Notes: generated by a model not told the origin, from the letters alone. DNA of 64,000 nucleotides from Halalkalibacter wakoensis JCM 9140 (GCF_000513095.1 NZ_BAUT01000002.1:1-64000); one strand, 5' to 3'; counted from the first letter of the stretch, positions 9,538 to 18,190 are shown. Numbers and translations: made by a program.

Positions 9538-9954
9538 TTACCTTTTAAATAGTCTTTCATCCCGCCAGCCACGATAGTATCTAGTAGTTAATGTCTTGTA
9601 AGGGATATTAAAGTCTTCGGCCCATTCAATTAAAGGCTTCTTATAACCGTTAAATTCAACATATAAGGTATTCTGCTTATTCCTACCTTGGTCTTTCATT
9701 GTAATCCAACTACAGTTAGAACGATCGTAATTACCATTTACATTGATTCTTTCGATGGTAAGGTGATCCTCATATCCGTTTTGGATAGCCCAAGTGTAAA
9801 ACGCCATGAAATCATTTTCCCATTCAGGACTTAAGCTAATTCCTCGGCCACCATAGCTACTATATCTAGAGCTATTAGGATTACTGCAGCGATGTTTCAT
9901 TTTTCTCCATATACTGTGTAATCGTGTATTTGACAAACCATGCTCATATGCCAT
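9538..9954 (-). CDS. phage-type AP2/HNH-associated DNA-binding protein
   Basis: 138 aa. The ATG at 9954 is preferred over the longer frame because AGGAGGA lies six bases upstream. Motifs LHSIWRKMKHRCSNPNS, YGGRGISLSPEW, LTIERINVNGNYDRSNCSW and a C-terminal helix-turn-helix-like IEWAEDFNIPYKTLTTRYYRG are characteristic of small phage and prophage proteins related to HNH/AP2 homing endonucleases. The ERI.vNGnY...NCsW segment corresponds to the degenerate HNH core. It is a selfish or phage-derived gene inside the island; whether it still cuts DNA cannot be told from sequence. Confidence 0.75.
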   Translation of the reverse strand: MAYEHGLSNTRLHSIWRKMKHRCSNPNSSRYSSYGGRGISLSPEWENDFMAFYTWAIQNGYEDHLTIERINVNGNYDRSNCSWITMKDQGRNKQNTLYVEFNGYKKPLIEWAEDFNIPYKTLTTRYYRGWRDERLFKR

Positions 9955-10194
9955 TTTTCTTCCTCCTAATGAACGTTTTTTCAAAGCTAAGCAGTTCATT
10001 AGAAGTTGTCCATTATAAAAATTTGGAAGTGGATATATCTAAATTCTATCCAGCAAGAGGAAATGAAATTTATATATAAATGTACAGTAGGGAGAGCTTG
10101 TGTAGCAATCCCTTTTACGAGTAAATACAATTATGAATCGGTATATGATTTATCTAACCTTGCTCAACAAATTGAGGTTAATGTGATTACTAAT

Positions 10195-10226
10195 AAAAAA
10201 GGTCAGCCCGAAAAACAGGCTGACCT
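10195..10226 (-). terminator. terminator of the zinc-array nuclease gene
   Basis: Perfect 9-bp stem AGGTCAGCC (10200-10208) and GGCTGACCT (10218-10226), followed on the minus strand by six T. It sits ten bases after the nuclease stop codon. Confidence 0.9.
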
Positions 10227-10235
10227 CATCATTTT

Positions 10236-11150
10236 TTAATAACTCTCCCAAAATTCTATCTTTTCTTTCCAACTATTCTCCAATATTTTATATTTATCTT
10301 TGTCTATGATCTCCAAGTGAATTTCAGGGTAATCCTTAAGAAATAGGGCTACTTTTGCTTGTGATAATTCAGTCCACCAACCTTTAACTTCGACATAGTG
10401 ATTATTACCTAAATAGAAATCGGGTATATAGATGGAGCCATCAGATAGCTTGAAACGAGTCGGTTCAAACTCCCATGGGATGTCTTGAGCGTTTAAGATC
10501 CGTGCATAATTAGCTTCCCAAGAACTTCGAAATCTCACACCTAAGTCTTGACGCTTATGTTGTTTAGCAAATCCCCATAGTCCAATTTTACCTTTCTGCA
10601 TATTCATGGCAGCTGCGCAATTTTGTGAACAGTAGTGGGCCTCATCTTTTCTACTTGGGACTATTTCGAATTCTTCACCGCAGCACTCACATTCCTTAAA
10701 AACTCGAAAGCGCCTGTAATGTTCGTGCATGCACTCGCGGTTGCAGTATTTACGCTCAGAGTGAGCTCTCTGAACCATCCTAGACTCGTTACAATTCGGG
10801 CAGGTAATTTCCACTTGGTCTTTCTGTGCCTCGTGTGTACATTCCTGTGAGCAATATTTCGAGTCTTTGAAACGTTTTCCGAGTGTATAATGCTTTTTAC
10901 AAACCTCGCATGCCAAAGTGATTTGCATAGCCTCATTTCTACATTTGGAACTACAATATTTAGATCCGCGCTTTATATAGATAGGAGAATACTTCTTTTC
11001 TTCTCCACATTGAACACAGTTAATTGTCACTTTTTTATCTCTGGACTTATGACTACAATCACGGCTGCAATATTTTCTGCCTGTTCGCACCTCGTAATTG
11101 GTAGCTGTAAATGGGCTACCACATTGAACACAAATCAATATTTTTTTCAA
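10236..11150 (-). CDS. five-zinc-knuckle PD-(D/E)XK endonuclease
   Basis: 304 aa from a TTG at 11150, chosen because GGAGGG lies six bases upstream; an in-frame ATG at 11177 would put this ribosome site inside the gene. The first two thirds are five tandem treble-clef-like repeats of about 33 aa, each starting CxxC and ending YCxxxC (CVQCG..KYCSRDC, CVQCG..KYCSSKC, CEVCK..KYCSQEC, CPNCN..KYCNREC, CECCG..HYCSQNC). The C-terminal third is a PD-(D/E)XK nuclease: FRSSWEANYARIL, WEFEPTRFKL, IPDFYLGNNHYVEVKGWW, with catalytic PD-x-E-x-K. Similar proteins are phage homing-type or restriction-like nucleases. The zinc array is presumably the DNA-reading part. Single-gene unit with its own terminator. 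Confidence 0.8.
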   Translation of the reverse strand: MKKILICVQCGSPFTATNYEVRTGRKYCSRDCSHKSRDKKVTINCVQCGEEKKYSPIYIKRGSKYCSSKCRNEAMQITLACEVCKKHYTLGKRFKDSKYCSQECTHEAQKDQVEITCPNCNESRMVQRAHSERKYCNRECMHEHYRRFRVFKECECCGEEFEIVPSRKDEAHYCSQNCAAAMNMQKGKIGLWGFAKQHKRQDLGVRFRSSWEANYARILNAQDIPWEFEPTRFKLSDGSIYIPDFYLGNNHYVEVKGWWTELSQAKVALFLKDYPEIHLEIIDKDKYKILENSWKEKIEFWESY

Positions 11151-11227
11151 ATTGAACCCTCCGCTCATATTAGTCATTCTATTCTCATGTAAGATGGAGT
11201 ACCGATCTACTTACATAGGACACTAGA

Positions 11228-12211
11228 TCAGTTCACTTTGCTGAACACTCTACTAATAGGTGAAAACACGTTATGCTGCCGCTTCACATCCGTATCCGTC
11301 ATTTGAATGTATTTACGAACCATAGACATATCAGAGTGACCAAGAATCTTTTGAAGAGAGAATGGATCGCCACCGTTTAATATATAGAAGAGAGCTCCAG
11401 TATGTCTGAAAGTATGAGGAGAGACTCTTTTATTACTAATACCAGCAAGGTCACCCCAGTCACGTAAATTACATCTTATGGTTCTATCAGATAGTTGAGT
11501 TCCTTCAAATGTTAAGAAAAGATGCTCAGCTTCAAATGCCTCAGTGATTCCTATATATTCTTTTAATAGACGCAGTGTTTTGGATGACAGAGGGACAATA
11601 CGAGCTCGTTTTGACTTGGTTTCGTGAGGTTCTAATTGAATCGTACCAGCCTTTAAATCAACGTTCTCTCGTTTGATTTTAATTAATTCAGAACAACGAA
11701 CCATCGTATCTAGTAAGACATAAACAATTACCTTGTCTCGAAAACCTTTGTATGTTGTATCATCAATCGCGTTAAGTAGTAACTTTATTTCATTAGGAGT
11801 AAAGGATTCCAATGTATCTTCTTTTGTTCTCACAGGCTTAAAACGTTCATGTATGGGATCTTCAATCCACCCTTCAATAAAACAATAGCGTAGGAATGCA
11901 CGGATGGTCCTAATTCGAACGTTAGCGGTTACTGGGGATGATTCCTTGTCGTGGAGCATAAAGCCTATATACCCCCTGAATAGGTCTAGATTTAGCTGCT
12001 CTGCGACTAGGTCCTCACCTATATAATCCATTAGATAGTTGTAGTGAGTGTAGTAATCATCAAGTGTTCGTTTAGTAAGACCCTCAGTTTCTTTGAATAA
12101 CATAAATCTCTCAAACATTTCAGAGAGCGATAATGTCATATCATTTTTTTTAATAGTACTGCGACTTGTGGAAGAACGACGGAACTTTCTCATATCAGGT
12201 TTTTTGGACAT
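11228..12211 (-). CDS. int: tyrosine recombinase / integrase of the selC island
   Basis: 327 aa. N-terminal SAM-like core-binding domain (about 25-130, MFERFMLFKETEGLTKRTLDDY) and a C-terminal catalytic domain with VRCSELIKI (first Arg), SPHTFRHTGALF (H-x-x-R) and GHSDMSMVRKYIQ (final Tyr), so the R-H-R-Y set is complete. Start ATG 12211 follows AGGAGGTT at seven bases. The gene begins 151 bp from the 3' end of tRNA-Sec and reads away from it, the usual layout of tRNA-targeting integrases. It should catalyse insertion and excision at the tRNA 3' end. Confidence 0.93.
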   Translation of the reverse strand: MSKKPDMRKFRRSSTSRSTIKKNDMTLSLSEMFERFMLFKETEGLTKRTLDDYYTHYNYLMDYIGEDLVAEQLNLDLFRGYIGFMLHDKESSPVTANVRIRTIRAFLRYCFIEGWIEDPIHERFKPVRTKEDTLESFTPNEIKLLLNAIDDTTYKGFRDKVIVYVLLDTMVRCSELIKIKRENVDLKAGTIQLEPHETKSKRARIVPLSSKTLRLLKEYIGITEAFEAEHLFLTFEGTQLSDRTIRCNLRDWGDLAGISNKRVSPHTFRHTGALFYILNGGDPFSLQKILGHSDMSMVRKYIQMTDTDVKRQHNVFSPISRVFSKVN

Positions 12212-12362
12212 AAAAAATAACCTCCTACTTATTTGTTAGTAGAAGGCTAAAGACGACGTTTTCCCATAACGGTCTCGCTAATCGGTCTGCCGAGGTCACC
12301 CTCAAAACCGACGTTGAAACCGTGGTACCCGTTATATGTAAGATCAATGAAAAACCTTAGTT

Positions 12363-12459
12363 TGGCGGGACTGTGTAGGAATCGAACCTACCGGAGACGG
12401 CACGCGCCTCCCAAGCGGTTTTGAAGACCGTGGCGAACACCAGTGTCACAGCCAGCCCC
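12363..12459 (-). tRNA. selC: selenocysteine tRNA (anticodon TCA)
   Basis: 97 nt on the minus strand including encoded CCA (12363-12365). Anticodon loop CTTCAAA gives TCA at 12422-12424; T arm GTAGG TTCGATT CCTAC; long variable arm; extended acceptor GGGGCTGG pairing with ACAGTCCC, leaving a G-U and a possible terminal G-A mismatch. Length and long variable arm mark it as tRNA-Sec. It reads UGA in the selD, SelW-like and HesB-like genes of this window. Its 3' end abuts the integrase island, so the island probably used it as attachment site and may have supplied its 3' half. Confidence 0.93.
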
Positions 12460-12506
12460 ATAATCTTTATTCAGTCAATGTTTCTTCGTTCTTTTTAACA
12501 CGGTTT

Positions 12507-12535
12507 ATTATACGGAAACTCTCCTTACAATTCAA
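12507..12535 (-). promoter_or_regulatory. sigma-A-type promoter of selC
   Basis: On the minus strand TTGAAT (12535-12530) and TATAAT (12512-12507) are separated by exactly 17 bases, about 48 bases before the tRNA-Sec 5' end. Near-consensus housekeeping promoter. Confidence 0.75.
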
Positions 12536-12755
12536 CCATAATCACTCGGTACTTTTTGGATTGTAGATGAACACCTGTTTTCCGATACGCATTAGTCATG
12601 ATGAATTTGTACGAAACACTATTCAAACAAATGAAGATGACACAGTTTAAAAAGATTACGTTACATTTTTTTACCTTTTATTACTTAGATAAATTCGCTT
12701 TACGAGCACATACTAACTATACGAATAATTACTATGGATCAAAGGATGAAAATTT

Positions 12756-13289
12756 GTGCACGTACTTACTGCTATCATTAGTATCATTTCTGTATTTATT
12801 TGGGGAAAATGGAGTGATTGGAAAAAGTACCATTCTACATTGTTGTTTTTTGCTCTGGGGAACTTGGTTTATAATTTTCTAACGGCAAATTACTTTTTGT
12901 GGCGTATGGATGCTGACTTTATTTCTAACCATACTTTGACGGAACTGCTTTATAGTTTTATCGTGTTTCCAGCAACGGGTTTACTTTTTTTAGGTAACTA
13001 CCCTGAAAAAGGAGTAGTAAAACAACTTCTTCATACTTTACAATGGATTGCTATTTATGGCATTTGGGAATTCGTTTTTACTTTGACTGGACATATTGAA
13101 TATGCATATGGATGGACGCTTGGATGGTCGATCGTAGCTCTATTCTTCATGTTTCCTTTACTAAGGTTGCATGTTAAAAAACCTTTGTTAACCTATGTAC
13201 TGTTTGCATTAGTCTGTGTTGGGTTCCTTTGGTTGTTTGATGTTCCTGTACATCTACCTGTTGAGGATAGACCAAATTATAGATCATAA
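12756..13289 (+). CDS. CBO0543-type integral membrane protein
   Basis: 177 aa, GTG start at 12756 with AAAGGATG seven bases upstream. At least five hydrophobic segments (about 5-15, 28-45, 65-80, 95-110, 120-135, 140-160) with conserved GKWSDWKKYH, NYFLWRMDADF and YGIWEF, resembling the CBO0543 family of spore-former membrane proteins with unknown function. Monocistronic; it stands between tRNA-Sec and convergent small genes. Function cannot be inferred. Confidence 0.7.
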   Translation: MHVLTAIISIISVFIWGKWSDWKKYHSTLLFFALGNLVYNFLTANYFLWRMDADFISNHTLTELLYSFIVFPATGLLFLGNYPEKGVVKQLLHTLQWIAIYGIWEFVFTLTGHIEYAYGWTLGWSIVALFFMFPLLRLHVKKPLLTYVLFALVCVGFLWLFDVPVHLPVEDRPNYRS

Positions 13290-13397
13290 TGAAAAGCAAC
13301 AGGCGGGCTTCATAAAAGAGAGAATGTAGGAAATCGATTAGCGAGCTCATCCTTGATTCAACTTTACCTAAGAACGGGTATATAAGTCGTAACCCAA

Positions 13398-13417
13398 GAG
13401 GGTATAAATATACCCTC
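13398..13417. repeat. palindromic hairpin
   Basis: GAGGGTAT (13398-13405) and ATACCCTC (13410-13417) with a 4-base loop, between the convergent membrane-protein gene and small gene. No T run, so its role as terminator or operator is open. Confidence 0.4.
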
Positions 13418-13437
13418 AGGATTCCAACTCTATCTCA

Positions 13438-13632
13438 CTATGAGGAAGTAATGTTTCTTATTGAAGAAGACGAATATTGTTGGACCATTTTTTGTAAGTC
13501 TTTGTGCGCTTCCCTTAGTTCAACTGTCGCATCTACAATTTTTTGGAACCCTTCTAAATCTTTTTCTGATGCATTTAATAATGATTTTGTCATAGCTTCA
13601 GCGATTTGTTGTAAGCTTAAGTCTCGGTTCAC
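13438..13632 (-). CDS. small helical protein of unknown function
   Basis: 64 aa from GTG 13632, preceded by AAAGGTGG nine bases upstream; the longer frame to 13719 has no ribosome site. Sequence MNRDLSLQQIAEAMTKSL continues as a charged amphipathic helix (EKDLEGFQKIVDATVELREA) and a Ser-rich tail. No recognised family, no Cys, no signal peptide. Likely real because of its ribosome site and coding-like composition. Confidence 0.5.
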   Translation of the reverse strand: MNRDLSLQQIAEAMTKSLLNASEKDLEGFQKIVDATVELREAHKDLQKMVQQYSSSSIRNITSS

Positions 13633-13816
13633 AAACAGCGACCACCTTTCGTTTTGTTTATTCTTCTTCTTAACTAATTTCTCGAAAAATAAGAATCTCC
13701 TGCATAAACTTCTCCACATTTCTCCCTACGTTATCGCAAAAGGGAACAAAAAGTGAGTGGGAAAGGGGAGGTTTTTGTCATATATGTAATTTTCTTAGCT
13801 TTCACATGTATCACAA

Positions 13817-13849
13817 CAAAAAAATGCACAGCAAGTAAAGCTGCGCATT
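13817..13849 (-). terminator. terminator of the ferredoxin gene
   Basis: Stem AATGCACAGC (13823-13832) and GCTGCGCATT (13840-13849) with a T run on the minus strand, 13 bp after the ferredoxin stop. Confidence 0.8.
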
Positions 13850-13861
13850 TCATCGGTTTGT

Positions 13862-14182
13862 TTAATCTTGTGGGCGCTTACCCGCTTCCATACCAGATTC
13901 TGAAGCTGTCATAATAGGTTTTATGGTTAAATCAGATTGAACTCGAATTTGGCATGAAAGTCTTATGTTCTCCTCACGGTATCCTTTTGCATCTAGTATG
14001 GCTGCTTCTGCATCTTGGATTGGACCAGGGTTTCCTTCAATCACTTCAATGCGACAGGTTGTACATCTTGCATTCCCTCCGCAACGATGCAAAATATCGA
14101 CTTGATTGTCCTCAAGAGCGAGTACGAGTTTTTTTCCTTCTTCAACTTGAAACGATTTTCCTTCAACGTGTATCGTAGGCAA
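13862..14182 (-). CDS. 2Fe-2S ferredoxin
   Basis: 106 aa plant-type [2Fe-2S] ferredoxin. Cluster ligands are visible as CGGNARCTTC (about 34-43) and the distal LSCQIR (about 76), the C-x5-C-x2-C...C pattern. N-terminal beta-grasp strand PTIHVEGKSFQVEEGKKLV. Soluble one-electron carrier. It stands alone between tRNA-Sec and selB, transcribed away from both, and may give reducing power to a redox partner nearby; no specific partner is shown by the sequence. Confidence 0.88.
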   Translation of the reverse strand: MPTIHVEGKSFQVEEGKKLVLALEDNQVDILHRCGGNARCTTCRIEVIEGNPGPIQDAEAAILDAKGYREENIRLSCQIRVQSDLTIKPIMTASESGMEAGKRPQD

Positions 14183-14440
14183 AAGAATACATCTCCTTTA
14201 TAATGGTTTATGTGTTAGTTTAAACCAGTTTCTTACTAACTAGTCTACTATATTATAAATAGTTTGTCGTTCATTTACAGGTTTCGGGTTACGGCACCTC
14301 ATATTTAAAAATTAATAACACATTATTTTGAATAGAATTCGAAAAGAAGGAAGGAACTATAGTATAATATAAGAGGCAAAAAAGGAATTAGTTAGAGTAA
14401 TGCTGATAGAAACAATTAGAGTCGAAAGTGAGTGTTCAGT

Positions 14441-15160
14441 ATGGGTCGTAAGTGGAATAACATTAAGGAGAAAAAAGCTTCAAAGGATGCGAATACGAGT
14501 CGAATTTATGCTAAGTTCGGTCGTGAAATTTACGTCGTCGCTAAACAAGGGGAGCCAGATCCTGAATCTAACCGAGCATTAAAAGTTGTACTTGAACGTG
14601 CAAAAACATATAGTGTACCCAAAGCCATTATTGATCGTGCGTTAGAAAAAGCTAAAGGCGGATCAGAAGAAAATTACGATGAATTACGTTATGAAGGTTT
14701 TGGTCCAAATGGATCAATGGTCATCGTAGATGCGTTAACCAATAATGTGAACCGCACAGCCGCTGAAGTTCGATCTGCTTTTAAGAAAAATGGGGGGAAC
14801 ATGGGGGTAAGTGGTTCGGTTTCCTTTATGTTTGATGCGACTGCAGTTATTGGACTTGAAGGAAAATCGGAAGAAGAAGTTCTTGAATTATTATTAGAAG
14901 CTGATGTCGATGTTCGGGATATCATAAGTGAAGGGGATGCGATTATTGTTTATGCAGAACCTGAGCAATTCCACGAAGTCCAAGAAGCTTGTAAAAATGC
15001 AGGCGTTTCAGAATTCACAGTAGCAGAATTAACGATGCTTGCTCAAAATGACATGGCCCTTCCAGAAGAGGCACAAACTCAATTTGAAAAATTAATTGAT
15101 GCACTAGAAGATTTAGAAGATGTTCAGCAAGTGTATCATAATGTAGATCTAAATCAATAA
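14441..15160 (+). CDS. yeeI: YebC/TACO1-family protein YeeI
   Basis: 239 aa from ATG 14441 (GTGAG nine bases upstream; the upstream GTG at 14432 is rejected, and 239 aa equals B. subtilis YeeI as I remember it). The three YebC domains are evident: [39 protein letters not shown] with [19 protein letters not shown], and [17 protein letters not shown]. The family was first annotated as transcription regulators (PmpR); recent work assigns YebC proteins a role in translation, easing ribosome stalling on proline-rich stretches. Monocistronic with its own terminator. Confidence 0.93.
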   Translation: MGRKWNNIKEKKASKDANTSRIYAKFGREIYVVAKQGEPDPESNRALKVVLERAKTYSVPKAIIDRALEKAKGGSEENYDELRYEGFGPNGSMVIVDALTNNVNRTAAEVRSAFKKNGGNMGVSGSVSFMFDATAVIGLEGKSEEEVLELLLEADVDVRDIISEGDAIIVYAEPEQFHEVQEACKNAGVSEFTVAELTMLAQNDMALPEEAQTQFEKLIDALEDLEDVQQVYHNVDLNQ

Positions 15161-15174
15161 AATAGGATTGTTTT

Positions 15175-15216
15175 GGGGTGAGCCAAGGAAATTCCATTTG
15201 GCTCACTCCTTTTTAT
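15175..15216 (+). terminator. terminator after yeeI
   Basis: Perfect 9-bp stem GTGAGCCAA (15178-15186) and TTGGCTCAC (15198-15206), then CTCCTTTTTATTT. Confidence 0.9.
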
Positions 15217-15239
15217 TTGCAAGTTCGTAAGATAACCGT

Positions 15240-15386
15240 TTACTCACGGTTCGCTTTGTGATTTAACACATCACTCTGAAATTTCCTAAGTCGTTTCATC
15301 GTTAATCTCCAGTCACGTTGCTCACGCTTCTTTTTTTTCCTTAACAGGATTTTTAATTCTTTCTTTCGGGAGTCGTCATTGAACAT
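15240..15386 (-). CDS. small highly basic protein
   Basis: 48 aa, ATG at 15386 with AAAGGAGG about ten bases upstream. Composition is striking: MFNDDSRKKELKILLRKKKK followed by REQRDWRLTMKRLRKFQSDV and a short tail, roughly one third Lys/Arg. No family recognised; it may bind nucleic acid. Clear ribosome site and gene-sized intergenic space support it. Too short for usual ORF cut-offs. Confidence 0.6.
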   Translation of the reverse strand: MFNDDSRKKELKILLRKKKKREQRDWRLTMKRLRKFQSDVLNHKANRE

Positions 15387-15603
15387 TTACAGATGTCCTC
15401 CTTTCTAAATTGTAAAACGGGGTTAAGCGCAACTATGAACATGCATATGTCGTTTTCGGCCTGGACTATGACTGTAGGTGATCAGAAATTTTCCAGCTGT
15501 TTCATTTCCTTGAATGTAATGGTGTAAAGACAAAAAATTATGTGATCTACTATCTGGAGCAATTGGTTAAGCTAAAATGAACGAACTTCAGGAGGAATGA
15601 AAT

Positions 15604-15756
15604 ATGGAAGAACATTGTTTTTATTGTCATGATGAAGTTGAGGAACGATTTAGTCATGGAGTCTTTATTCACCAAAATGAACACGTAGATAAGGCTCTTT
15701 GCCAAGAATGCTACAAAAATTGGCTAGAGGGGATAAAAAGGATAATTATTTCTTAA
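15604..15756 (+). CDS. small CxxC-CxxC protein
   Basis: 50 aa, ATG 15604 with AGGAGGAATG just upstream. CFYC (5-8) and CQEC (33-36) form a zinc-ribbon or redox pair around FSHGVFIHQNEHVDKAL. Not a recognised family. It is encoded about 500 bp before selB on the same strand but with a convergent gene in between, so a functional link to selenium is only positional. Confidence 0.65.
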   Translation: MEEHCFYCHDEVEERFSHGVFIHQNEHVDKALCQECYKNWLEGIKRIIIS

Positions 15757-15788
15757 AAAGTGGGCTGCCGGATTTTTAGGCAGACCCA
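15756..15788 (-). terminator. terminator of the 15799-16125 gene
   Basis: Imperfect stem TGGGCTGCC (15761-15769) and GGCAGACCCA (15779-15788) with one bulge, followed by TTTTT on the minus strand. Confidence 0.65.
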
Positions 15789-15798
15789 TGTTAATTAG

Positions 15799-16125
15799 TT
15801 AACAATCATGATCATTGCTTAACGTTGATTCACCTATATCAAGGTCAATATAATCGCTTTGTTTATTTTGTTTATCCACTTTCGGTTCAAGGACATTGGT
15901 GATAAAGGTGTATGTACTATGAATGTCTGTAAATGTTTTTTCGGTAAAAACTTCTTTCGTATCAGGGTCGAAAACTTCAGCTGTATAGGTTTTATCAGCT
16001 TTATCAAAATAAAGTTTCACTCCATCCCCAAACTCTTCCGGTGGTCTAGGAAGAACAAACACTTCATAACGATCAGATTTTGTTGTAAGCAACTCAATTT
16101 TCTCTAATATTTCTATTTTTTTCAT
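15799..16125 (-). CDS. hypothetical acidic cytoplasmic protein
   Basis: 108 aa from ATG 16125, where AAGGGGG precedes; the frame up to 16176 lacks a site. Sequence MKKIEILEKIELLTTKSDRY, then FVLPRPPEEFGDGVKLYFDK and a beta-rich middle, and an acidic tail YIDLDIGEST ending DHDC. No domain recognised. Monocistronic, divergent from selB with 154 bp between, so they may share a regulatory region. Confidence 0.6.
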   Translation of the reverse strand: MKKIEILEKIELLTTKSDRYEVFVLPRPPEEFGDGVKLYFDKADKTYTAEVFDPDTKEVFTEKTFTDIHSTYTFITNVLEPKVDKQNKQSDYIDLDIGESTLSNDHDC

Positions 16126-16279
16126 AAAGGTGATTCCCCCTTTTATTTGAATTAATAGTAGCCTGTGCGAAATCAATATAGACCATTCACATCGCTTTTT
16201 CTTTGTTTTTCAGATATTCCTTATAGTATGATTATAGACACTTAAACAATTTGGTTACTTGAAAGAGGGATTTGAATTC

Positions 16280-18190
16280 ATGAATCATTATACAATTGGA
16301 ATGGCAGGTCATATTGATCATGGTAAAACAACACTGACGAAAGCGCTTACCAATGTAGATACAGACCGGTTAAAGGAAGAAAAAGAGCGCAGCATATCGA
16401 TTGAATTAGGATATGCTCCATTTAAAATAAATGATGAGATGGAAGTATCTCTTATTGATGTACCAGGACATGAACGTTTTATTAGACAAATGATAGCAGG
16501 AGTTGCTGGAATTGACTTAGTCATGCTTGTAGTTGCAGCTGATGAAGGGGTTATGCCTCAAACAAAGGAACATATCGATATTTTACAATTGCTCGGAATT
16601 GATAAGGGCATCATCATTGTAACGAAAATGGACCGTGTTGACGATGAGATAAAAGAAATTGTTGAGTTAGATATAAGAGAAGCAATTGAAGGAACTTTTT
16701 TAGAACAAAGCCAATTGTTTTTTGTGGATAGTCTTCACCAGATTGGAATGGACGATGTAAAAAAAGGAATCGAAACGGAACTTTCTGGAAGGCAAGGTCG
16801 TGATGCTACTGGAGCTTTTCGGTTGCCTATTGACCAAGTGTTTACGATACATGGGCAGGGGACCGTTGTTAGAGGAACCGTTTATGAAGGAAGTGTGAAG
16901 GAAGGAGATGTTCTTGATTTATTGCCACAACGAATCCCAGTTCGAGCAAGGCAAATTCAAGTACATCATCAAGCCAGAGAAAGTGGGCGAGCAGGTCAAC
17001 GCGTTGCGATTAATGTCGGAGGTGTCTCCAAAAATGACATTACTCGAGGAAACACGCTCGTAGCCACTGGACATTATGAGACAACTCAAACGATTGATGT
17101 TGCTCTTACAACTGTTGAGAAGATTTCGTTTCCAGTTAAACAAAGAGGAGCCATTAAAGTACATATTGGAACGGCAGAAGTTTACGGGAAAATCGTTTTT
17201 TTTGATCGTAATGAGTTGGTTGAAGGCAATGAGCAAATCGTTTGTCAATTACGATTAGATGAGCCAGTTGTTACGAGAAGAGGAGATCGATTTATCGTTA
17301 GAAGACCGACACCAACCGAAACAATCGGTGGGGGGAAAGTGATCGATGCACACGGTGATAAATATAAATTCAGTGACGAAACAATCCGAATGCTGAAAGA
17401 GAAAATGGTTGCATCGCCATCAGAAAGATTGAAGCAATTAATCCTTGAACAAAAAGCGATTGCGCTTTCTGATGCGTCAAAAACATTAACGATGACAACA
17501 GACGATGTGTTGAAGTTGTTAGAAAGCGAACAACAATTTCATCTGTTACCTTCAAAGGAAATAACAACAGAGAAGGTCATCCTTTCTCTAAAAGAAGCGA
17601 TACAGGTTGAACTGGAACGTTACCATCATAATTTTCCAATGCGTGAAGGGATAAAGAAGGCGGAAATGGTTCAAACCTATTCATATACATACCCGAAACG
17701 ACTAATAGAATGGGTGTTTGATGAAGGTTCTAAAGAAGGGTGGATCATTGCTGTTGGTCCTTTTGCAGCCTTACCTAATCATCGTCCACATCCGCCTGAG
17801 CAATGGAAGAAGCGAATAGAACAGCTTTTGCTTAGTCTTAAAAAGGAAGGCTTACAAGTTTCTGCGCTTAATGAGCACCTACAAGCACAACAACTTCCAC
17901 AGGCGATTCATGAAGAAGTTATATATTACTTTCATCATCAGCATGTGTTATATCAAATTGATGAGAAATATTCGATCCACAGAGATTCATTTCAACACGC
18001 TGTGAAAAAATTGCGAAACGATACAAATTCGAACTTTAGTTTGAAAAAGGCGAAAGAATCGACTAACTTGTCACGGAAATATTTAGTTCCTTTTTTAGAA
18101 AAACTAGATAAGCTAGGATTGACCGTTCGCCAGGAACAAGAGAGGAAATGGAGGGATACAGAAGTTGAACAATGGCTCACAAACAAATGA
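16280..18190 (+). CDS. selB: selenocysteine-specific elongation factor SelB
   Basis: 636 aa from ATG 16280 (GAAAGAGGGA nine bases upstream; the in-frame upstream start at 16259 is rejected). N-terminal EF-Tu-like GTPase: AGHIDHGKTTL (G1, about 9-19), DVPGHE (G3, about 63), TKMD (G4, about 117). Domains 2-3 carry VFTIHGQGTVVRGTV. The C-terminal third is made of winged helices that bind the bacterial SECIS hairpin. SelB delivers Sec-tRNA to UGA codons. The last codons overlap the following glycosyltransferase gene by 26 bases, implying translational coupling. Confidence 0.97.
   Translation: MNHYTIGMAGHIDHGKTTLTKALTNVDTDRLKEEKERSISIELGYAPFKINDEMEVSLIDVPGHERFIRQMIAGVAGIDLVMLVVAADEGVMPQTKEHIDILQLLGIDKGIIIVTKMDRVDDEIKEIVELDIREAIEGTFLEQSQLFFVDSLHQIGMDDVKKGIETELSGRQGRDATGAFRLPIDQVFTIHGQGTVVRGTVYEGSVKEGDVLDLLPQRIPVRARQIQVHHQARESGRAGQRVAINVGGVSKNDITRGNTLVATGHYETTQTIDVALTTVEKISFPVKQRGAIKVHIGTAEVYGKIVFFDRNELVEGNEQIVCQLRLDEPVVTRRGDRFIVRRPTPTETIGGGKVIDAHGDKYKFSDETIRMLKEKMVASPSERLKQLILEQKAIALSDASKTLTMTTDDVLKLLESEQQFHLLPSKEITTEKVILSLKEAIQVELERYHHNFPMREGIKKAEMVQTYSYTYPKRLIEWVFDEGSKEGWIIAVGPFAALPNHRPHPPEQWKKRIEQLLLSLKKEGLQVSALNEHLQAQQLPQAIHEEVIYYFHHQHVLYQIDEKYSIHRDSFQHAVKKLRNDTNSNFSLKKAKESTNLSRKYLVPFLEKLDKLGLTVRQEQERKWRDTEVEQWLTNK

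Noticed and set aside
10006-10239. 77-aa plus-strand ORF
   Set aside because: No proper ribosome site, its end runs through the perfect terminator of the minus-strand nuclease gene, and no family resemblance.
1-12362. Second attachment site (copy of the tRNA-Sec 3' end)
   Set aside because: No matching segment to TGGCGGGACTGTGTAGG was seen by eye to the left of the tRNA.
12598-12882. 94-aa plus-strand ORF
   Set aside because: No ribosome site and it overlaps the CBO0543-type gene in another frame.
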